A model generated the notes under the pieces. That model was not told the origin of the DNA, ran no database searches, and worked only from the letters and a program-made list of their open reading frames with translations. 64,000 bases of DNA from Pocillopora verrucosa (taxonomy: Eukaryota > Cnidaria > Anthozoa > Scleractinia > Pocilloporidae): positions 2,771,316-2,835,315 of the forward strand of contig NC_089321.1 of assembly GCF_036669915.1 (NCBI RefSeq), given 5' to 3'. Below are positions 58,851-64,000 of the stretch, in pieces; position 1 is the stretch's first letter, and each line of letters starts with the position of its first letter. Position numbers and translations under genes: made by a program.

Positions 58851-61800
58851 TCTAGTAGCACCGTAGTGGCACTTTGAATTAGACGGGATTGGTTGCTGAA
58901 CGAGTCACTTAAACATGAAATACCCAGCAACGCTCAGCGTCATCGGTAGGAACTGTTAAAAAAACTGATCGCTTTTAACTTGTGCCTTCGAAAACAGAAC
59001 CTGCACTAAAAATCTTAAAAAAATTTACCTGTTGTCTGTTATCTTAACCGCAGATGCTTCACTTTTTTGTTTGAACTGTGTGGTCACTTAAAGTATTAGT
59101 TTACCTAAGGAACAGCAGCATCTTGGAATTATACAATGAGAGATTATTCTTTATTAGCAAAATTTAATGATACTGATCTATCAGCTAAATTCACAATTCT
59201 AACGGGATTTCTGTTTTTATGCTCTGATAATTGCTCTATATTTATTTTTCGGAGAGAAATTCAACAGAATGAAAAACTATGACTTCCGTTTCTGGCAAGC
59301 TCGACCAAAATGTCATAGCCCGGCTGTCAGAGCCCGGCTGTCAGAGCATCGGTCTAAGCTGTTAAAAAATGAGCTTAACAGTACCATACAATTACCTCTT
59401 TTTTAAAAATGAAAAACAGGGCAATATCACACGAAAGGTATTTCAGTATCTTTGCAACGGCACATTCAATTGTAGAGAGCAAGGCCTAATTTCACATATT
59501 TTGAGAGTGTAATTCGTTATTAAAATAGTCTTCATTATGTTTTACTCCAGATAAAAATTTGTCATACAATCGGTCGAGAACATCTTGACTGTATCAGTTA
59601 GTATTTGGGAAATTTTTACAACGGTGTTAAACCTTTGATTAAAATTTGCGGTCATGACGACCTCTTTCGTAAATAACCATTTCAAAAGGTAAGTTGTTTA
59701 TGTTGGTTTATTGAAAACGAAAAATAAATAATTGAGTTAAAATGGCATCATGTATCCTTTTCAATATGCGTCGATCAATTAGAAGCTTCAGCATTCCCCC
59801 TGGGCAACCCCAGGGCAACCGGGTTCGTTCAAATTCCCACCCCCCGAGGCAAAACTTGTGTCCATATGCCCTACCCAAGCGCCGGGTTGATGGTCAATTG
59901 TTTTGTAAAGGGCAAATTCAGCGGCCGTTATATACGTTACTTTCTTCTCATTGACCAAGCTTAAAAACCCAGACCTTGTGGAACCTTTCTTCTGAGCCAT
60001 CGGCTCACGAAAGTGAACTTTTTAACTTTAAACGCTCTAAAAACACGTGCGCTCCATGTACGGGTCTTTTGCAATTTTTTCTACTTTGCCTTCAGGTTAA
60101 GGAAAAAGTAAACATCTTTCGCTCAGAAATGCTGCTAAAGTCAGTTTCGTCCTGTTAAACCACAATTTTACATTTCTTTTACCTTTTTTATACTTTCCAC
60201 GGAAAAATGAGCAAAATAAAGACGTTCTCAATTGACCCTCGGCTTGGGTATGTTCTTGGTATGTTTTTAGTATTTTGGTTAGTCTCAGCCTGAACGTTCT
60301 TATAAGAAGGGAAAAGCAGTTCTTATTAAAAAAAAAAAAAAAAAAAAAAAAAGGGTGCAGCAACATTTCCCTACCTGGGATTTAAAAATCTCCGTGTTAA
60401 CTTCCTTTGAAGTAACCTGAGCATTTTATTTAAATTGCAATTAGATTGACTTATTGCGATCGCAAGTGACAAGTCGTTACGAATTTTAATGACAGGTGAC
60501 GAGGGACTTGCAAGGCAACGTAACTTTTTTGATTGCCATTGTACATTTTATGTGACACGAATGTGAGAAATCCAATTTTACTTTTGAGGGGGCTGGGCTC
60601 GCGGTAAACCAAATATTCATAATTTTTATTTCGTATGACTCTACCTTTTATTAGGTTTACAAAGATATCTACTTTTCAAGGGTTTTGTTAAAAGTGAAGC
60701 GCGAATGAACGATTTTCCAGAAGACAACCTAAATCGTTTTTCGCCGCACATTTATCTCAGTACAGCACTGCTGCTGTAAGTTTCCCTCAAAACTATTAAT
60801 GAATAAAGATATGAAATAAATTAAAAACAGAAAACAAAAAAAAGAGTCATTAAGTTATTTCTCAGAGTTCATCCAAGCCTATATTCTTCTTGTGGTAGTA
60901 TACTGGGAATGTCACACCAAGTTCCCCCCGAAAGAAGAGTGTTGTGTGACATTAAAACCGAAGGAAACGAAGGAGACCAGTTTTGGAGGACTTTGGAATG
61001 ATTAAGATTTACTCCATTCTTTTCAGATGATCTTGAGCTCGCGAACTTTCCCTAAAAACAACGTTTGCCCAACGTGGCACAATCCCAATCCGCACCCTTG
61101 AGAATTCCCGCGCAGTTCCTAAAAAAGAAGCGTTACGCCCGGCAAACATTTTGTCAAGGAGAGGTTTTGTATTCCAGTAATATGCGAGCTTGAGCCGTTT
61201 TTAAGTCAAAAGCGAGGTAGGCGATTACCAAAGGCTCGAGACTCGAGACCGAAATTCAGTTCTGCTGAAATGCAACGATCACGAGAAGGTGTTTGGATTG
61301 TATGTGGACTCAATCGGTAAATCCGATGTTTGAATGTGAAATACAACAATGATACGACAATGTTTACTGTAACCAGGTAATTTACCTTCTCTAGGATAGA
61401 GGCAGTTCGCCGCCTCGCCTTAAAAACCCCTAATCCTCTTAAACATCTCGCAATTGGCAGATCTCTTTTGTCTGCCACCTTGAAGTCTGGAAGCTTGGGA
61501 GATGCGAAATTGATTCGTTCTCAAAAGATTCTTAAAGAATAATTTCATCTTAGATCATACTTTCTTTCCTGTTCTCGCTCTTAAGAAGACAACTGATTTT
61601 CCTCTCAAGATTGACTTCCCTCGAATCAATTCGACGCTACCCCACCCCTGCTCAAACATTTTAACCGTCATATGCGCATCCTGTTTCCGGTTACAACAAC
61701 ATAGCCTTTGTACTCTTTCGAGTTTCTGTAACCGACATGACGAACAACCATTCTGTTTACAGCTAAGGCATTATGAATTGAAAATTACATCCTTTGTAAC

Positions 61801-61906
61801 CAAAAGAAACATATGTGAAGCTCCGGGAGTTCTCGCTTGATAAAACGATCTGTTTTTTGTACAATCGTTTTGAATTTGCAACGACAGTTTACCACGTTTC
61901 TCCAAG
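58851..61906. other. Intergenic sequence between GPCR and ZP genes
   Basis: No exon supported. Notable items are a 14-base direct repeat (cccggctgtcagag twice, near 59324), a 25-base poly-A at 60328-60352, and a 10-bp inverted repeat aatgtcacac/gtgtgacatt at about 60908 and 60942. Confidence 0.4.
60328..60352 (+). repeat. Poly-A run, 25 bases
   Basis: An uninterrupted run of 25 A. It may be a retroposon tail on the plus strand, but no element body was identified upstream. Confidence 0.85.
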
Positions 61907-64000
61907 ATGGCAAAGCCAGTTGTGGTGATGAAAATCGTGCATGCAGTCGTCTTTGGTCTTGTTCTTCAGAGTTGCAGTACAGAAGGTATGATATTGCAGT
62001 TGAAAAACAAGATTTACCACGAATTTAGGAGATTCTTGACTTAGCGTGGCTAGACATACTGCATGTGTTGTGCTTTTAACGATCGTAAAAAATCTTTTCA
62101 TTGATTAGCGGAAAGAGCAGATCGATCTTATTGATGTGATGCCGTAGTGTTTGAACACTTGGGCTTAAACCCTGGAAACATGTTTGTTCCCAGTGACTGT
62201 AACTAACAACGAGTAATTAAAGAACTTGTCGGCTTTCCTTCGACCCGAGCCATTTCTTTGATATCGTAATGTTCATTAATATGTAAACATGACAAGTTAA
62301 TGCGGTACAACCAGTGAGTGACTGGTCTCAGAAAATATCGTGAAAGATTTTGGATTAATCGAGTGTTTCATGTACCGACATAATGAGTGGTCTGAAAGTC
62401 GATAAATAGCGGTCTGAAAGAACAGATTTGTCGTCCGATTTTCAAACCTTATTTTTTCCTATTCGTTTTATATTAGTGCGTGACCCCGAACGGCTCAAGT
62501 TTCACTCAGGGTGCGTTCCTTTGAGAGAATCCGGATCAGGATTTCTGATCTGTGGGGTTCCTTTCGAGCAAATCCATTTTCAGATCAGTGATTTATCAAA
62601 TCCACTCTGGACAAGGATTTATGGATCATTGATCTGCGCGATCTGAAGACGGATCATTGATCCAACGCGTTCCTTTGGGCGAAGGATCCGAAATTAATCA
62701 TTTTGCCCAGCGGTGCTCAATTTCAAACAAGTGGGTAATTCATATATTGACCGGAAAGATTGTTGGCAATAGCTCCACAAATTTTGCGATAAACACGAAA
62801 TGCACTCGATTTTGTTATGTAAAATCGATCGGCCACTGATCGTAGGAATTCAGGGTTCCCAAGTATCCATGTCGTAATCAAAACTTGCCTCTGTAAGTCA
62901 GTGGTAGGTCTCCATAAGGCAGACCTGGGAAGCAGGCGCTCCAAACAGCTGACTGTGGTTCTTGAAATCCGAGAATGACTTCAAGAATCTGAAACACTGA
63001 AGAGTGGTTTAATACGTTCAAAATAATTTTCAATGCAGACATGGCTCTGCCTCTGCCTTATCGAAAGAAACAATAGAGATTCGTAAAATTCACAACTTCT
63101 CGCTTCTTGTAGTATTGAATCATCGGAAAGTTCTCTATTACCGGTAACGAAACAATAGCCTCTCTACACGCGACGGCCATCTTGTTTTCGTTTTTAAATT
63201 TAGCGCGCTATTCTTCTGACGCGCTCTACAATTTCGCGCCTGCTGTCATGGTAACTGATCTGATGAAATAAAGCTCCGTTCCTCTGATGCACCGTAATCT
63301 GTGTGATCTTGGATCACAAATCTTAACCCGGATCCTCCCAAAAGATCGCACACTCAGATTCCTTTCCAGTACTCCATAGTACTTCTTTTTAGTTTATTCG
63401 AACCTCCAGCAACCGCTGGGCCACAGCCTGCTCATCAATAAGGCTCTAACTGGTGAGAGGGCCGGGTAAAGGTCAATATGGACCAATTTTGCTTCCCTTG
63501 TTCACTGTATAACAAACCTGGACGAAGTGGCATCTTTTACTCAAAGGACTGTGGTTACGATAAGTCGCTTTGTTTGTAATCACATGGATATTAGAATCCT
63601 TTTCCCAAACCAACGGAAGATTATGGCACAGTTACCCCCATTTCAAATGGAAAATTCCCAGTTTTTAAGGCATGTATTTTTCATGATTGCATGCAAAAGA
63701 ACAACTCGTATTCCTTTAATGCATAAAAACAGACAATGTTTAAAATTTTTGCAATATTTTTCAGCTGAACTTCACAAGCAAGTCACTGTTGACTGTGATT
63801 TCGACCAAATGTTAGTTCACATAGAAAAATCCCTGATACCAGAGTTTAAAATGAGTGACGTGCGCTTATTAGATCCTAACTGTCAGCCAACAAAATTCGA
63901 GAACAGCAGTCACATGACCATTTCTGCACCGTTGATTGGCTGTGGTACCACGTTAGAGCATACGAAAGACAGTCTAATTTACAGAAATATGGTCAAGGAT
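61907..64000 (+). CDS. ZP-domain protein, 5' part (3' end off window)
   Basis: Exon 1, 61907-61985, encodes a signal peptide (MAKPVVVMKIVHAVVFGLVL, then QSCSTE) and ends in phase 1 at gtatga. Exon 2 starts at 63765 after acceptor gcaatatttttcag and is open to the window end (78 codons plus a split codon). Exon 2 reads as a ZP-N half-domain: VTVDCDFDQMLVHIEKSL, then SDVRLLDPNCQPT, SAPLIGCGTTLEH and SLIYRNMV, with the CGT motif and the four spaced cysteines (DC, NC, GCG) of that fold. ZP modules polymerise extracellular glycoproteins; the ZP-C half, cleavage site and anchor would lie beyond the window. The 1.8-kb intron holds a transposase fragment. Confidence 0.88.
62723..62944 (-). pseudogene. 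PIF/Harbinger transposase N-terminal fragment
   Basis: The minus-strand frame contains LQRQVLITTWILGNPEFLRSVADRFYITKSSAFRVYRKICGAI, matching the helix-turn-helix segment at the start of PIF/Harbinger (HARBI1-type) transposases. The catalytic DDE part is absent. It lies in the ZP gene intron, near ggatcc-rich repeats at 62509-62700 and 63316-63345 that may be element ends (gggtgcgttccttt). The element is clearly broken. Confidence 0.6.
62945..63764 (+). other. Rest of the ZP gene intron
   Basis: No exon seen up to the acceptor at 63761-63764. It includes the GGATC-rich stretch near 63316-63345 that may be the second end of the Harbinger-like element. Confidence 0.4.

Overview
This is AT-rich eukaryotic (metazoan) DNA with short exons, GT-AG introns and many small transposable-element remnants. 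The gene content fits an anthozoan cnidarian, most likely a reef coral or close relative: a brachyury T-box gene, C-type lectin plus EGF membrane proteins built from symmetric phase-1 exons, a rolling-stone-like membrane protein, an intronless rhodopsin-class GPCR, a SABATH-type carboxyl methyltransferase and a ZP-domain protein. The taxon is inferred from these families and not proven. There is no prokaryotic organisation.

Layout. 1-14.3 kb (minus): 5' part of a C-type lectin/EGF gene that runs off the left edge; one of its EGF exons (3223-3325) is decayed. 14.3-20 kb: intergenic, with a Penelope-like fragment carrying a hammerhead-like core, a tRNA-derived SINE piece, a complete 841-bp non-autonomous DNA transposon with TIRs and target-site duplication, and a small MITE. 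20-23.2 kb (plus): two-exon rolling-stone-like gene. 23.2-32.3 kb: large gene-poor interval with TTAA-type MITEs. 32.3-36 kb (minus): complete seven-exon brachyury gene, 403 codons. 36-43.8 kb: gene-poor, with one unrecognised exon-like stretch (41324-41484), a tandem duplication and a minisatellite. 43.8-47.5 kb (plus): SABATH-type methyltransferase gene, with a one-base frameshift in its fifth exon and a MITE in its last intron that has captured a 244-bp copy of its own second exon. 49.1-54.8 kb (plus): complete paralogous C-type lectin/EGF/EGF/transmembrane gene. 57.9-58.9 kb (plus): GPCR. 61.9-64 kb (plus): signal-peptide exon and first ZP-N exon of a ZP-domain gene that runs off the right edge; its first intron holds a PIF/Harbinger transposase fragment.

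The genes do not form an obvious pathway. Two share an architecture (signal peptide, C-type lectin, EGF repeats) and probably act at the cell surface in recognition or adhesion. The most unusual locus is 43.8-47.5 kb. It is a plant-type SABATH methyltransferase fold in an animal genome, and a neighbouring MITE holds a nearly identical copy of one of its exons, which is direct evidence of recent exon capture. Exon joins below were read by eye from splice signals and reading phase; no transcript data were available.
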